A stretch of DNA of 64,000 nt from Paractinoplanes polyasparticus (GTDB lineage Bacteria; Actinomycetota; Actinomycetes; Mycobacteriales; Micromonosporaceae): the NCBI RefSeq assembly GCF_019710575.1, contig NZ_JAHWFK010000033.1, positions 1-64,000 on the forward strand, read 5' to 3'. The position numbers and the translations under genes were made by a program. Positions 16,466-25,424 of the stretch are shown piece by piece. Positions within the stretch are counted from its first letter, which is position 1. Every line of letters starts with the position of its first letter. The notes beneath the pieces are model-generated. The model did not search any database. It was not told where the DNA came from and saw only the letters and a program-made list of their open reading frames with translations.

Positions 16466-17428
16466 TTAACCGTTGGGGTGGACAACCACCTTCAGGCCCG
16501 TACGGGCGGCCGCCGTCCCGAGGGCGTCGGACACCGCGCTGAGCGGGAAGATGTCGGTCACCACCGACCTCAGGTCGACCAGTTTCTGCGCGGCCAGCGC
16601 GATCGCCCGCGGATAGACCTCGCCCATCCGGCGGGCCGTGACCAGCGTCAGCCCCTTGCGGCGGGCGATCGACGCGCTGAACGTGGTCGTGTCCCCGTCG
16701 GGGATGCCGACCAGCACGACCCGGGCGCCCGGCCGGGCCACCCGCAGCGCCGCCTCCACCGCCGACGGCGAGCCCGAGACCTCGAAGACCACGTCGGCCG
16801 CCGACTCCGCCTCGATCGGCGCCGCGCCCAGCCGCGTGGCTGCGGCCAGGCGGTGCGGCAGCGGTTCGGCGGCCAGCACCTGGGTCGCGCCGCCCCGGAA
16901 GGCGAGTTGCACCAGCAGCAGGCCGATCGGGCCGCACCCGACGACGGCTACCGAGGAAGCCATCCGGACGTGCCCCAGGTCGTACGCGTGCAGCGCCACC
17001 CCCAGCGGCTCCAGCATCGCGCCGTCGTCGTCGGAGAGCGAGTCGGGCAGCCGGAACAGCCGGTCGGCCGGCCAGGTCAGGTATTGGCGCAGGCCGCCGT
17101 CGGTTGCCTTGTGCCCGGCGAAGACGACGTTCAGGCACAGGTTGGGCCACCCGGACAGGCACGGCTCGCAGTGATGGCACGGGATGGCCGGGTCGATCGC
17201 CACCCGTACGCCGTCGTCCGGCCCGCCCCGGATGACGCCGGCCATCTCGTGCCCCAGCACCAGCGGTTTCGCCGGCACGGCGTCGCCGATCCCACCCTCG
17301 GTGAACCAGTGCAGATCGGACCCGCAGATCCCGACCGAGGTCACCTCGACCAGGGTGCCGTCGCCGGACGGTACGGGTTCGTCGTGCAGCCGCACGTCGC
17401 CGGCGGCGTGAAGACGGGACACGAGCAT
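16466..17428 (-). CDS. Zinc-dependent medium-chain alcohol/polyol dehydrogenase
   Basis: A 320-residue MDR dehydrogenase. Catalytic zinc ligands are in GICGSDLHW and LGHEMAGVI. Structural zinc cysteines are in CHHCEPCLSGWPNLC, and the cofactor motif is VAVVGCGPIGLLLVQLAF. It resembles sorbitol/threonine/L-idonate dehydrogenases. It is the last gene after the rhamnoside transporter and could oxidise a released sugar or polyol. A strong hairpin between it and the permease suggests reduced or separate expression. GGAGG precedes the ATG. Confidence 0.88.
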   Translation of the reverse strand: MLVSRLHAAGDVRLHDEPVPSGDGTLVEVTSVGICGSDLHWFTEGGIGDAVPAKPLVLGHEMAGVIRGGPDDGVRVAIDPAIPCHHCEPCLSGWPNLCLNVVFAGHKATDGGLRQYLTWPADRLFRLPDSLSDDDGAMLEPLGVALHAYDLGHVRMASSVAVVGCGPIGLLLVQLAFRGGATQVLAAEPLPHRLAAATRLGAAPIEAESAADVVFEVSGSPSAVEAALRVARPGARVVLVGIPDGDTTTFSASIARRKGLTLVTARRMGEVYPRAIALAAQKLVDLRSVVTDIFPLSAVSDALGTAAARTGLKVVVHPNG

Positions 17429-17447
17429 GCAGACCTCCGCGCGAAGA

Positions 17448-17479
17448 GGGGGCCGCGCTGAGGCAACAGCGCGACCCCC
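17448..17479 (-). terminator. Intercistronic hairpin between permease and dehydrogenase
   Basis: The arms at 17448-17460 and 17467-17479 pair over 13 bases with one mismatch around a six-base loop. It begins ten bases after the permease stop codon, so it may act as a partial terminator or as an mRNA-stabilising end that lowers expression of the dehydrogenase. Confidence 0.55.
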
Positions 17480-17489
17480 AGTCTCTCCC

Positions 17490-18341
17490 CTACCCCTTCA
17501 CCGCGCCCGCCGTCATGCCGGCGACGATGCGCTTGTTGAAGAACAGGAACATGATCAGAGGCGGGATCGTGATCAACAGAATGTCCATGAAGAGCAGGTT
17601 GTACTGGGTCGAATAGGCGCTCGAGAAGTTGTAGAGCGTCAGCTGCACCGTGGCGTTCTGGTCGCCCGGCAGGAAGTACAGCGGGTTGACGAAGTCGTTG
17701 AAGACCGTCACCGACTGCACGACGACGACCGTGATGATCACCGATCGCAGCAGCGGCAGGATCACCCGGAAGAACAGCCGCATCGGCCCGGCGCCGTCGA
17801 TGATCGCCGCCTCGTCGAGCTCGCGCGGGATCGTGGCGATGAACGCCCGGAACAGCAGGATGCAGAACGACAGGCCGAACGCGACCTCGATCAGGATGAG
17901 CCCGGGCATCGTCCGGAAGAGCCCCAGCTTCTGCAGCACCCAGATCGTCGGCACGACGGCCGGCGGAATGATCAGACCCGAGAGGACCAGGAAGTTGACC
18001 AGGCCGGTCCACCGGGTGCGGCGGCGCTGCAGCACGAAGGCCACCATCGCCGACAGCACCACCAGGATCGCCACCGAGGCCACGGTGAGGATCGTGCTGT
18101 TGATGAAGGCGATGATCAGCATGTAGTCGCGGGCCTGCACCACGTCCACGAAGTTCTGCACCAGATGAAATTGACTGGGCCACGAGAAGTCGAGCCGCGA
18201 GGCCTCCTGCCGGCTCTTCACCGCGGTCAGCACAATGAACGCGAACGGCACCAGGAAGACCACGACGGACAGCAGGATCGCCACCACGCTGAGCACGAGG
18301 TTCTTGCGCGGCTTCCGGCGCACCTCGACGGCTGCGGTCAC
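17490..18341 (-). CDS. Carbohydrate ABC transporter permease (MalG/CUT1 type)
   Basis: A 283-residue inner membrane permease with about six hydrophobic helices. The EAA loop that contacts the ATPase is ELDEAAIIDGAGPMRLFFRV. It ends with the NKRIVAGMTAGAVKG tail typical of MalG-like subunits. The GTG start overlaps the stop of the upstream permease (GTGA) and GGAGG lies just before it. With its partner and the lipoprotein it should import a rhamnose-containing or related sugar. No ATPase gene is in the cluster. Confidence 0.93.
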   Translation of the reverse strand: MTAAVEVRRKPRKNLVLSVVAILLSVVVFLVPFAFIVLTAVKSRQEASRLDFSWPSQFHLVQNFVDVVQARDYMLIIAFINSTILTVASVAILVVLSAMVAFVLQRRRTRWTGLVNFLVLSGLIIPPAVVPTIWVLQKLGLFRTMPGLILIEVAFGLSFCILLFRAFIATIPRELDEAAIIDGAGPMRLFFRVILPLLRSVIITVVVVQSVTVFNDFVNPLYFLPGDQNATVQLTLYNFSSAYSTQYNLLFMDILLITIPPLIMFLFFNKRIVAGMTAGAVKG

Positions 18342-19246
18342 AGGTCCACCTCCTTGGAGTTCAGGTACCGCGACAGCGGGAAGATGATCGCCGTCACCAG
18401 CAGGAACAGCACCACGTTGCCGGCCGTCGACAGGCCGTAGAAGCCGGCCTGGTACTGCTTGTAGATCACCGAGGCGATCACGTCGGACGTGAAGCCGGGG
18501 CCGCCGCGGGTCATGGCCCAGATCAGGTCGAACGAGCGCAGGCCGCCGATCAGCGACAGCAAGATGACCGTGAACGTCGCCGGGCGGGCCAGCGGCAGCA
18601 CGATCTTCCGGAAGTTCTGCCAGGCGGTGGCGCCGTCGACGCGAGCCGCCTCGAAGTACTCCTGCGGGATCGAGACGATGCCGGCGATGTAGATGAGCGT
18701 GGCCAGGCCGACGCCCTTCCACACATCGACCAGGGCGACCGACACCAGGGCGAAGCTGGGGTCGGTGAGCCAGCCCGGCCCCTGGATGCCGATCAGCGCC
18801 AGCGACTCGTTGACCAGCCCCTCCTCCGGGTCGAGGAGGATCGTGAAGGTCAGGCCGACGCCGATCGTGCTGACCAGGACCGGGAAGAACACCACCGAGC
18901 GCAGGTAGCCGCGGCCGATGATCTGCGAGGTGAGCAGCACGGCCAGGCCCAGCCCGAGCACGACCTTGAGCCCCGAGGTGATCACCGCGTAGACCACGGT
19001 GTGCCACAGGCCGGAGACCAGCGCCGGCTCCCGGAAGAACGTGACGTAGTTGTCGAACCCGATGAACTGGGAGTCGAAGATGCTCCAGCGGGTCAGGCTG
19101 AAGTAGAACGACGTCACGGTCGGCACCAGGAACAGCACCGCGTACACGATGGCGGCCGGCAGGTAGAACCAGGAGGGGTACGGGCTCCGCTTGCGCCCGG
19201 CGGCGGGGGCCGGCCCGGCCACGCTGGTGCGCGGCCGGGCCTCCAC
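18338..19246 (-). CDS. Carbohydrate ABC transporter permease (MalF/CUT1 type)
   Basis: A membrane permease of about 302 residues with six predicted helices after a basic N-terminus. The EAA loop is YFEAARVDGATAWQNFRKIV. The start is taken as GTG at 19246, with GAGGG nine bases upstream inside the end of the lipoprotein gene; a TTG at 19255 would overlap that gene more. It forms the heterodimeric channel with the MalG-like subunit. Confidence 0.92.
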   Translation of the reverse strand: MEARPRTSVAGPAPAAGRKRSPYPSWFYLPAAIVYAVLFLVPTVTSFYFSLTRWSIFDSQFIGFDNYVTFFREPALVSGLWHTVVYAVITSGLKVVLGLGLAVLLTSQIIGRGYLRSVVFFPVLVSTIGVGLTFTILLDPEEGLVNESLALIGIQGPGWLTDPSFALVSVALVDVWKGVGLATLIYIAGIVSIPQEYFEAARVDGATAWQNFRKIVLPLARPATFTVILLSLIGGLRSFDLIWAMTRGGPGFTSDVIASVIYKQYQAGFYGLSTAGNVVLFLLVTAIIFPLSRYLNSKEVDL

Positions 19247-19248
19247 GC

Positions 19249-20574
19249 TTACCAACCCTCGAGTCCCAGCTGCTGAGCCTGCTTCTTCACGTCCTCGTCG
19301 TAGAGCTTGGCGGCGGCGTCGGCCTTGCGGATGCCGGAGCCGACCTCGACGCAGATCTGCTCGAGCGCCGGGCCCTTGACCGGGGACAGGAACTCCAGGG
19401 CCAGGCTGGAGGCGCCCTGCTTGTCGATGTAGGTCTGCATGTCCTTGACGGCCTGCGGCACCGAGTCGGGCAGCTCGCAGCCGGTGACCGCGTACGGGCC
19501 GGTCGGGGTGGTCGCCTTGCCCATCGAGGCGCAGCCGTCGGGGCTGGCCACGAAGCCGAGGAACTTCTTGGCCGCCGCCAACTTGTCACCGGTGGTGCTG
19601 GTCGGGATGTAGAGGCCGTTCGGCGCCCACACGGTCAGGCCGTTCTTGGCGGCGTCGGCGCCCGGGATGGCGAACAGGCCGATTTTGTTCTCGCTGCCGG
19701 GGTTGTCGGCGATGAGCTGGCTGACCATGGCCGACAGGATCGGGTACTGCGCGCCCTGTCCCTTGGCCAGCTTGTTCAGGCCGTCGGTGAGCTTGGCCGA
19801 GGCGAAGTCCTTGTTCACGTACCCGGCGTCGTGCACCTGCTGCAGGTGGTCGAAGCCGGCCTTGGCGGCGGGCGTCGTCGCGTACTTGGCCTGGTTCTTG
19901 GTGTACTGCTCGGCCCAGCCCGGGCTGGCCGCCTCGACGTTGTGGTAGTCACCGAGAATGAACAGCTGCGAGGTCCACGTCTCGCCGTAGGTCTGGATGA
20001 CCGGGTCGACGCCGGCCGCCTTGAGCTTGGCGTTGTTGGCCTGGAACTCGTCCCAGGTCGTCGGGACCTTCAGCCCGTTCTTGTCGTACACCTCCTTGTT
20101 GTACAGGATCGCGCCGGCCATGTAGTTGCCGAACGGCACGCCGTAGATCTTGCCGTCCGAGCCGACCGCCTTCTTGAAGTTCTCGTCGAGCTGACCGGCG
20201 AAGTCGTCCACCGGGGTGAGGTTCTTCTGCGGCGCCAGCGCCTGCATCAGCGAGCCCGAGTTGTACATGAACATGTCGGTCATGTCGCCGGTCGAGAGCC
20301 GGGTCTTGACGATGTTGTCGCCCTCGGTGCCCTGCGGCCGCGTCTCGACGTTCACCGTGATGTCGGGATTCTTGGCCGTGAAGTCCTTGGCCAGGCCCTC
20401 CGCCATCTTGACCGTCTCGGGCTGGTTGTCGGTCAGGAACGACAGGGCGACCTTGCCGCCGCCGCCTTCGTCGTCGCTGCTGCCCAAGCTGCCGGCGCTG
20501 CACGCGCCGAGGGCCAGGGTGCCGGCGGAGAACACGGCGAGCGCTATGCGGTGTGGTGTGTGGCGTCGTGTCAT
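19249..20574 (-). CDS. Extracellular sugar-binding lipoprotein of a CUT1 ABC transporter
   Basis: A 441-residue family 1 solute-binding protein. The signal peptide ends in the lipobox TLALGAC (Cys25), followed by a Gly/Ser/Asp linker. The body has typical features VALSFLTDNQ, VPFGNYMAGAILYNKEVYDK and PTTWDEFQ. It is anchored outside the membrane and delivers sugar to the two permeases downstream. Location between an alpha-L-rhamnosidase and the permeases suggests a rhamnoside or rhamno-oligosaccharide ligand. GGGAG precedes the ATG. Confidence 0.93.
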   Translation of the reverse strand: MTRRHTPHRIALAVFSAGTLALGACSAGSLGSSDDEGGGGKVALSFLTDNQPETVKMAEGLAKDFTAKNPDITVNVETRPQGTEGDNIVKTRLSTGDMTDMFMYNSGSLMQALAPQKNLTPVDDFAGQLDENFKKAVGSDGKIYGVPFGNYMAGAILYNKEVYDKNGLKVPTTWDEFQANNAKLKAAGVDPVIQTYGETWTSQLFILGDYHNVEAASPGWAEQYTKNQAKYATTPAAKAGFDHLQQVHDAGYVNKDFASAKLTDGLNKLAKGQGAQYPILSAMVSQLIADNPGSENKIGLFAIPGADAAKNGLTVWAPNGLYIPTSTTGDKLAAAKKFLGFVASPDGCASMGKATTPTGPYAVTGCELPDSVPQAVKDMQTYIDKQGASSLALEFLSPVKGPALEQICVEVGSGIRKADAAAKLYDEDVKKQAQQLGLEGW

Positions 20575-20592
20575 GGAGGGACTCCCTTGCTT

Positions 20593-23517
20593 TTACTGAT
20601 CGGAAGAGGGGGAGAGAAGTGCGGTCAGCCGGGCGGCGAGCTGGTCGCCGCCGGGAATGAAGCCGTGCGCGGTGGCGGCGTCGGCGAAGCCGGTCGCGGG
20701 CGCGTCCAGGTAGCGCGCTAGCCGGTCGGCCAGGTCGGCCTCGCCGGTCGCGACGCCCGCCTCGCGCGCCGTGGCGACGAGCTTGTCCCAGGTGGGTGCG
20801 TGGTCCATCAGCTGCCGGATGCACGGCTCGGCGGGCAGACCGGCTTCGGAGGCGTACGGGTCCTCGACCGCCCAGTCGTGCCGGCCATGCCGTACGTCGA
20901 CCGGCTCGCTCCACCCGGGCAGGAGCACCGAGGCGGTCGCACCGACCGGCACCACCACCTCGAGCCGCAGCTCACCGCCGTCGCGACGCCAGGACACCGA
21001 GGCCTCGCCGTACGGAGTGAGGTGCTTCGCGGCGGCATGGGTGAGCCGCCGGTCGGGCTGGGGACGCACGTCGATCCGGCGGTAACCGGGTTCGCCGGGC
21101 GCCAGGCCGGCCACACGCCGGTGCAGCCAGTCCGCCACCGCCCCGAGCGCGTAGTGGTTGAACGACGTCATCTGGCCCGGGTTGATCGAGCCGTCCGGGA
21201 GCATGCTGTCCCAGCGCTCCCAGACCGTGGTCGCGCCCATCGTCACCGGGTAGAGCCAGCTCGGCACGCCGGTCTGCAACAGCAGCCGGTACGCCAGTTC
21301 GGGCTGCCCGGCGTCGGCCAGCGCGTCGGTCATCAGCGGGGTGCCGACGAAGCCGGTGCTGATCCGGAACCCGGCCGCGCGAACCAGGTCGGCCAGCCGC
21401 TCCCCCGCGAGCTTGCGCTGCCCGGCAGTGGGCAGCAGGGCCCACTGCAAAGCGAGGGCGTACGCGGTAGGAGCGTCACTGAGCACCCGGCCGCCGTCGG
21501 TCACGTACTCGCGGGCGAAGGCGGCCCGCACCCGCTCGGCGAGTTCGCCGTACTCGCGGGCCACGTCGCCGTCCCCGACCGCCTCGGCGGCCCGGGCCAC
21601 GATCTCGGCCGAGCGGGCCAGGTGGGCGGTGGCGACCACATCCGGGTCGGCCTTGGCCCGGAACGGGTCCTCGGGCGGGGCGGCCGGGTCGAGCCAGTCG
21701 CCGAACTGGAAGCCGCCCGCCCAGAGCAGGCCGTCGCCCGCGAGCCCGGCGATCCGGTCGACCCAGGCTCGCATGCTGGGCAGCTGACGCTCGATCAGGC
21801 CCGCGTCGCCGGTGCGCTGATAGACCACCCAGGGCACGATCGCGGCAGCGTCGCCCCAGGCCGCGGCGGCCGGGCCGGGCTGGCGGATCACGTCCGGGAC
21901 GACGTGCGGCACCGAGCCGTCCTTCTGCTGCTCGGCGGCCAGGTCGGCCAGCCAGCTGGTGAGGAAGCCGGCCGAGTCGAACAGGAACGACGCGGTCGGT
22001 GAGAAGACCTGGATGTCACCGGTCCAGCCGAGGCGCTCGTCGCGCTGCGGGCAGTCGGTCGGCACGTCGACGAAGTTGCCCCGCATGCCCCAGACGACGT
22101 TCTCGTGGAAGCGGTCGAGCAGCTCGTGCGACGAGGAGAACCAGCCGGTGCGCCGCAGGCCGGAGCCGACGACGACGGCCACGATGTCCTCACGCTGCAG
22201 ATTCTCGACGCCGGTGACCTCGGCGTACCGGAATCCGTGGAACGTCAGACCCGGTTCGAGAACGACCTCGTCGGCGTTCCTCAGAATCCACTCGTCGGTG
22301 GCCTTGGCCTCGCGCAGCGGTCGTACGCCCAGCTCGCCGTCCTCGAGCACCTCGGCGTGCCGCAGCCGGATGACGTCGCCCTCCTGTCCGCCCCGGACGG
22401 TGAGCCGGACCCAGCCGACCAGGTTCTGGCCGAAGTCGACGAGCGTCCGGCCCGACGGCGAGGTGACGACCTCGACGGCCGGCAGCACGTCGGTGACGCG
22501 GACGGGCGGGCCGTCGGGCGCGACAAGCAGGCCGAGATCGGCGTCGAGCACGTCGACCGCGGACTCGGGCCCCGGCTCACGGCGCAGATCGGTGCGCTGA
22601 CCGTTGTAGATGTCGTCGCTGACGACGGCGCCCTCGCGGGCTGTCCAGGAGCCGTCGGTGGCGAGCGTGAGCACCCGGCCGTCGGCCGTCTCGACCTCGA
22701 GCTGGGCGAGCAGCGCCAGGCGGTCGCCGTAGAGGCTGTGCTGATTGCGGAAGCCCAGGAAGCCGCGGAACCACCCGTTGCCGAGCTGCACCTCGAGCCG
22801 GTTGACGCCGTCGGTCAGCAGCGCCGTGACGTCGTGCGACTGGTAGCGCAGCCGATGCTGGTAGGCGGTCCATCCCGGCGCGAGCTGCTCGTCCCCGACC
22901 CGCGTGCCGTTGAGCTTCGCCTCGTAGAGCCCGTGCGCGGTGGCGTACAGCCGGCCCTTGACGACGCCGGCCGGCAACTCGATCGTGCCGGTGAGAATCG
23001 GCGACGGGCTGCCCCAGGCCCCGATCTCGCGCGGGCTCACGAAACGGGCAGTCCAGTCGCCCCGCTCCAGCAGCCCGGTCTCCACCGTCGCCGCTTCGCT
23101 CCAGTCGCTCCAGCTCTGCGCGTCCCCGACCCGCACGCGTACGGTCGCAGCCTCCCGCGACGCGAGCGGCGCTCCCGGCCACGGCACCAGCACCTGCTCG
23201 CCCGACGCGACCGCGAACACCCGCGCCTCGCGCCCACTGTCGACCGCCTCGGCGCTGTGCCCGCTCCCGGCGATGTCCCCAGCCTCGGCGCCGCGCTCGC
23301 TCCCGGCGATGTCCCCAGCCTCAGCGCCGCGCTCGCTGCCCTCCTGGCCTGCGGGACGGCCGGTGCGGGTGATCTCGATTTCGTAGCGGGTCTGGGTGTA
23401 GGCGTCCGGGGCGGCCGGCACCTGCCACGAGAGGCGCGGGGTGGCGGTGCCGAGGCCGAGCACAGGGGCGGGCTGGTGCTCGAAGCGAAGGGCGGTGGGC
23501 GGGGCGATGTCCGGCAT
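20593..23517 (-). CDS. rhaA: Alpha-L-rhamnosidase (GH78)
   Basis: A 974-residue cytoplasmic glycosidase hydrolysing terminal alpha-L-rhamnose. Family features include an N-terminal fibronectin-like domain (APVLGLGTATPRLSWQVPAA), LYATAHGLYEAKLNGTRVGD, LAPGWTAYQHRLRYQSHDVT, the catalytic-domain block VPTDCPQRDERLGWTGDIQV and the C-terminal MTSFNHYALGAVADWLHR. There is no signal peptide, so the substrate is probably imported first. An extra 36-bp in-frame tandem duplication sits at about residues 62-85. AGGAG precedes the ATG. It is the first gene of the operon and faces the AraC gene. Confidence 0.93.
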   Translation of the reverse strand: MPDIAPPTALRFEHQPAPVLGLGTATPRLSWQVPAAPDAYTQTRYEIEITRTGRPAGQEGSERGAEAGDIAGSERGAEAGDIAGSGHSAEAVDSGREARVFAVASGEQVLVPWPGAPLASREAATVRVRVGDAQSWSDWSEAATVETGLLERGDWTARFVSPREIGAWGSPSPILTGTIELPAGVVKGRLYATAHGLYEAKLNGTRVGDEQLAPGWTAYQHRLRYQSHDVTALLTDGVNRLEVQLGNGWFRGFLGFRNQHSLYGDRLALLAQLEVETADGRVLTLATDGSWTAREGAVVSDDIYNGQRTDLRREPGPESAVDVLDADLGLLVAPDGPPVRVTDVLPAVEVVTSPSGRTLVDFGQNLVGWVRLTVRGGQEGDVIRLRHAEVLEDGELGVRPLREAKATDEWILRNADEVVLEPGLTFHGFRYAEVTGVENLQREDIVAVVVGSGLRRTGWFSSSHELLDRFHENVVWGMRGNFVDVPTDCPQRDERLGWTGDIQVFSPTASFLFDSAGFLTSWLADLAAEQQKDGSVPHVVPDVIRQPGPAAAAWGDAAAIVPWVVYQRTGDAGLIERQLPSMRAWVDRIAGLAGDGLLWAGGFQFGDWLDPAAPPEDPFRAKADPDVVATAHLARSAEIVARAAEAVGDGDVAREYGELAERVRAAFAREYVTDGGRVLSDAPTAYALALQWALLPTAGQRKLAGERLADLVRAAGFRISTGFVGTPLMTDALADAGQPELAYRLLLQTGVPSWLYPVTMGATTVWERWDSMLPDGSINPGQMTSFNHYALGAVADWLHRRVAGLAPGEPGYRRIDVRPQPDRRLTHAAAKHLTPYGEASVSWRRDGGELRLEVVVPVGATASVLLPGWSEPVDVRHGRHDWAVEDPYASEAGLPAEPCIRQLMDHAPTWDKLVATAREAGVATGEADLADRLARYLDAPATGFADAATAHGFIPGGDQLAARLTALLSPSSDQ
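23263..23334. repeat. Two 36-bp in-frame tandem repeats in the rhamnosidase gene
   Basis: A 36-bp unit occurs twice (23263-23298 and 23299-23334) with nearly no change, encoding two copies of SERGAEAGDIAG. A third, diverged copy (GSGHSAEAVDS) follows. It lies in a surface loop of the N-terminal domain where related enzymes have no such sequence. Confidence 0.9.
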
Positions 23518-23719
23518 GTCACTCCTGTGCGGGCGTTGCGTATCGCCTGACGTCGGTGAAACGATTCAAGAACCGCCGCGACGGGAAGACGATCTGATGT
23601 TTCGTTTTCGTGGCGAGAACGTTTCGCCGTGACCCGATCCTCTGGGTCGATGTGGCCCACGACATAGCCCGTGATGAACCGGAGGTAGCACGAAATTCAC
23701 CTGGGGCCTACGGTGGGGC
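23518..23719. promoter_or_regulatory. Divergent control region of the rhamnoside locus
   Basis: The 202-base spacer between the rhamnosidase and AraC genes has lower GC than its flanks. It holds three GTTTCG/CGAAAC words: GTGAAACGATTC near 23556, ATGTTTCGTTTTCG near 23597 and GAACGTTTCGCC near 23617. These are candidate binding sites for the AraC protein or a LacI-type repressor. No clear -10/-35 pair could be chosen by eye. Confidence 0.4.
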
Positions 23720-24616
23720 ATGACCGAAGACCCGCCGGTCGAGAACACCCGGACGCTGCTGCACTTCATCGACGGGTCGGTGGCGTACGCCGGCCACTAC
23801 CTGCACGAGGACACTCATCCCGTGCACACGCACAGCTTCGTCGAGATCGCCGTGGTCATGTCCGGCGCCGGCGTCCACCACAGTCTGGCCGGCCGCCGCG
23901 AGCTGCAAGTGGGCGACGCCATCCTGCTGCGCCCCGGGGTCTGGCACGGCTACGAGAACTGCCGCCGCCTCGATCTTTACAACTGCTGCTTCTCGACCGA
24001 GCTGCTCCAGCGCGAACTGGCCTGGACAAGGCAGGACCCGCAGCTGGGCCACCTTCTCTGGACGGGCCCGTACGCCGGCCAGCGCCGCGGAATCCTGCAC
24101 ACCCGCCTGCACGACGACGCCCTGACCGGCTGCCTGGAACATCTGGACGGCCTGCAGAAACTGCGCACCCTGCCCCCGGGCGACTACCGAGGCGACCTGG
24201 TGGGCCGCCTGACGCTGTTCCTCAGCGGCCTGGCCCGCGTCGTGGCCGAAACCGACCAGATCACCGGAGGCTCAGCCGGCATCCACCCCGCAGTCCTCGA
24301 CGCCATGCACAAGATGGAGGACCGCCCCGCCCACAGCTGGACCCTGACCGAGCTGGCCGCCGAACTCCACCTGGCCCCCGGCTACCTGGTCCGCCTGTTC
24401 AAGGCCGCCACGGGCCTGCCTCCCATGGCCTACCTCTCCCGCTTCCGCGTGGAACTGGCCGCCGCCCGCCTCCTCCACACCGACCAGCCCATCAACCGCA
24501 TAGGCGAGTCCGTGGGCTGGCCCGACCAGAACTACTTCGCCCGCCGCTTCAAGTCCCACTACGGCCTGAGCGCGTCGGTCTACCGCACCCGCTTCACCCG
24601 AGCCGTAAAGCACTGA
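23720..24616 (+). CDS. AraC family regulator of the rhamnoside locus
   Basis: A 298-residue regulator. The N-terminal cupin-like sensing domain contains HPVHTHSFVEIAVVMSGAG and LLRPGVWHGYENC. The C-terminal double helix-turn-helix is WTLTELAAELHLAPGYLVRL followed by INRIGESVGWPDQNYFARRF and the usual HYGLSASVYR. The layout, with the gene divergent from an alpha-L-rhamnosidase and a sugar importer, is like RhaS/RhaR-type activation by L-rhamnose, but the ligand is inferred. Confidence 0.9.
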   Translation: MTEDPPVENTRTLLHFIDGSVAYAGHYLHEDTHPVHTHSFVEIAVVMSGAGVHHSLAGRRELQVGDAILLRPGVWHGYENCRRLDLYNCCFSTELLQRELAWTRQDPQLGHLLWTGPYAGQRRGILHTRLHDDALTGCLEHLDGLQKLRTLPPGDYRGDLVGRLTLFLSGLARVVAETDQITGGSAGIHPAVLDAMHKMEDRPAHSWTLTELAAELHLAPGYLVRLFKAATGLPPMAYLSRFRVELAAARLLHTDQPINRIGESVGWPDQNYFARRFKSHYGLSASVYRTRFTRAVKH

Positions 24617-24633
24617 CCCTGCACCGCTCCGCC

Positions 24634-24658
24634 GGAAACCGGCCGCGAGGCCGTTTCC
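24634..24658. terminator. Terminator hairpin between AraC and TetR genes
   Basis: GGAAACCGGCC pairs with GGCCGTTTCC (one bulged base) around a GCGA loop. It lies in the 126-base spacer between two converging genes; nothing else is seen in that spacer. Confidence 0.6.
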
Positions 24659-24742
24659 ATGCCGCCGCCCTGTTCTATCAGCGAATGCCCGCTCCCCTCG
24701 CCCTCCACCAGCGGGCGCGCCGCCACCGACAGCGACCAGCAG

Positions 24743-25420
24743 CTATGCCCGCTCCACCCCCTCGGACTCCTCCCCGACTTCGACCAGCGGCGCGCCGCCG
24801 GACGCGAAGCCGGTGCGGACCTCCCAGCCCGATGTACCGGCCCGACCGCCCGGGACCGGCCCGAACAGCAGGTCGAGCTGCGCATCCAAGGCGTCCAGCG
24901 CCTGTTCGGCTTCGTATTGACCGCCGAGGAGGTAGACGCCCAAACCCTCCATCAGCGCCAGCAGCCCGGCCGCCTGGTGTGGCTCGCCGCTCGGCAGTTG
25001 ACTCGCGATGAAGTGGACGAACTCGGCCGTGGTGGGGTGCAGCTCGGCCGACGCCGCCGGACGCACCGCCGTGTAGGCCAGGAACGCCAGCGCGACCCGG
25101 CCGTCCGCGCGGGTCGCCTCGTCGAGCGGCAGCAGCGCGGCGATCATCGTGCGCAGCAGCTGCCGGGGCGGCGGGTCGGCGCCGAGCGCGCCCACCGCGG
25201 CCTGGACCCGGGCCTCGCTGCGCTCACTCACCGCGGACAGGGCGAACGACATCATCTCGTCCTTGGTGCGGAAGTAATGCTGCACCATCCCGGCCGAGAC
25301 ACCCGCGGCCGCCGCCACGTGCCGCAGGCTGACCGCTTCCAGGCCCTGCTCGGCGGCCACCCGCATCAGCGCGTCGGCGATGAGCCGGCGGCGCTCGTCA
25401 TGATCGACCTTTTTGGGCAT
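24743..25420 (-). CDS. TetR family transcriptional regulator
   Basis: A 225-residue regulator. The DNA-binding domain is at residues about 8-55: RRRLIADALMRVAAEQGLEA, VSLRHVAAAAGVSAGMVQHY and FRTKDEMM. The C-terminal domain resembles BetI/TetR_C_6 proteins. GGAG upstream overlaps the end of the preceding membrane-protein gene; the stop at 25425 and ATG at 25420 are almost in contact. It is therefore the last gene of the Rph-like operon and probably represses it. The C-terminal 20 residues are Gly/Glu rich. Confidence 0.9.
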   Translation of the reverse strand: MPKKVDHDERRRLIADALMRVAAEQGLEAVSLRHVAAAAGVSAGMVQHYFRTKDEMMSFALSAVSERSEARVQAAVGALGADPPPRQLLRTMIAALLPLDEATRADGRVALAFLAYTAVRPAASAELHPTTAEFVHFIASQLPSGEPHQAAGLLALMEGLGVYLLGGQYEAEQALDALDAQLDLLFGPVPGGRAGTSGWEVRTGFASGGAPLVEVGEESEGVERA

Positions 25421-25424
25421 GATG

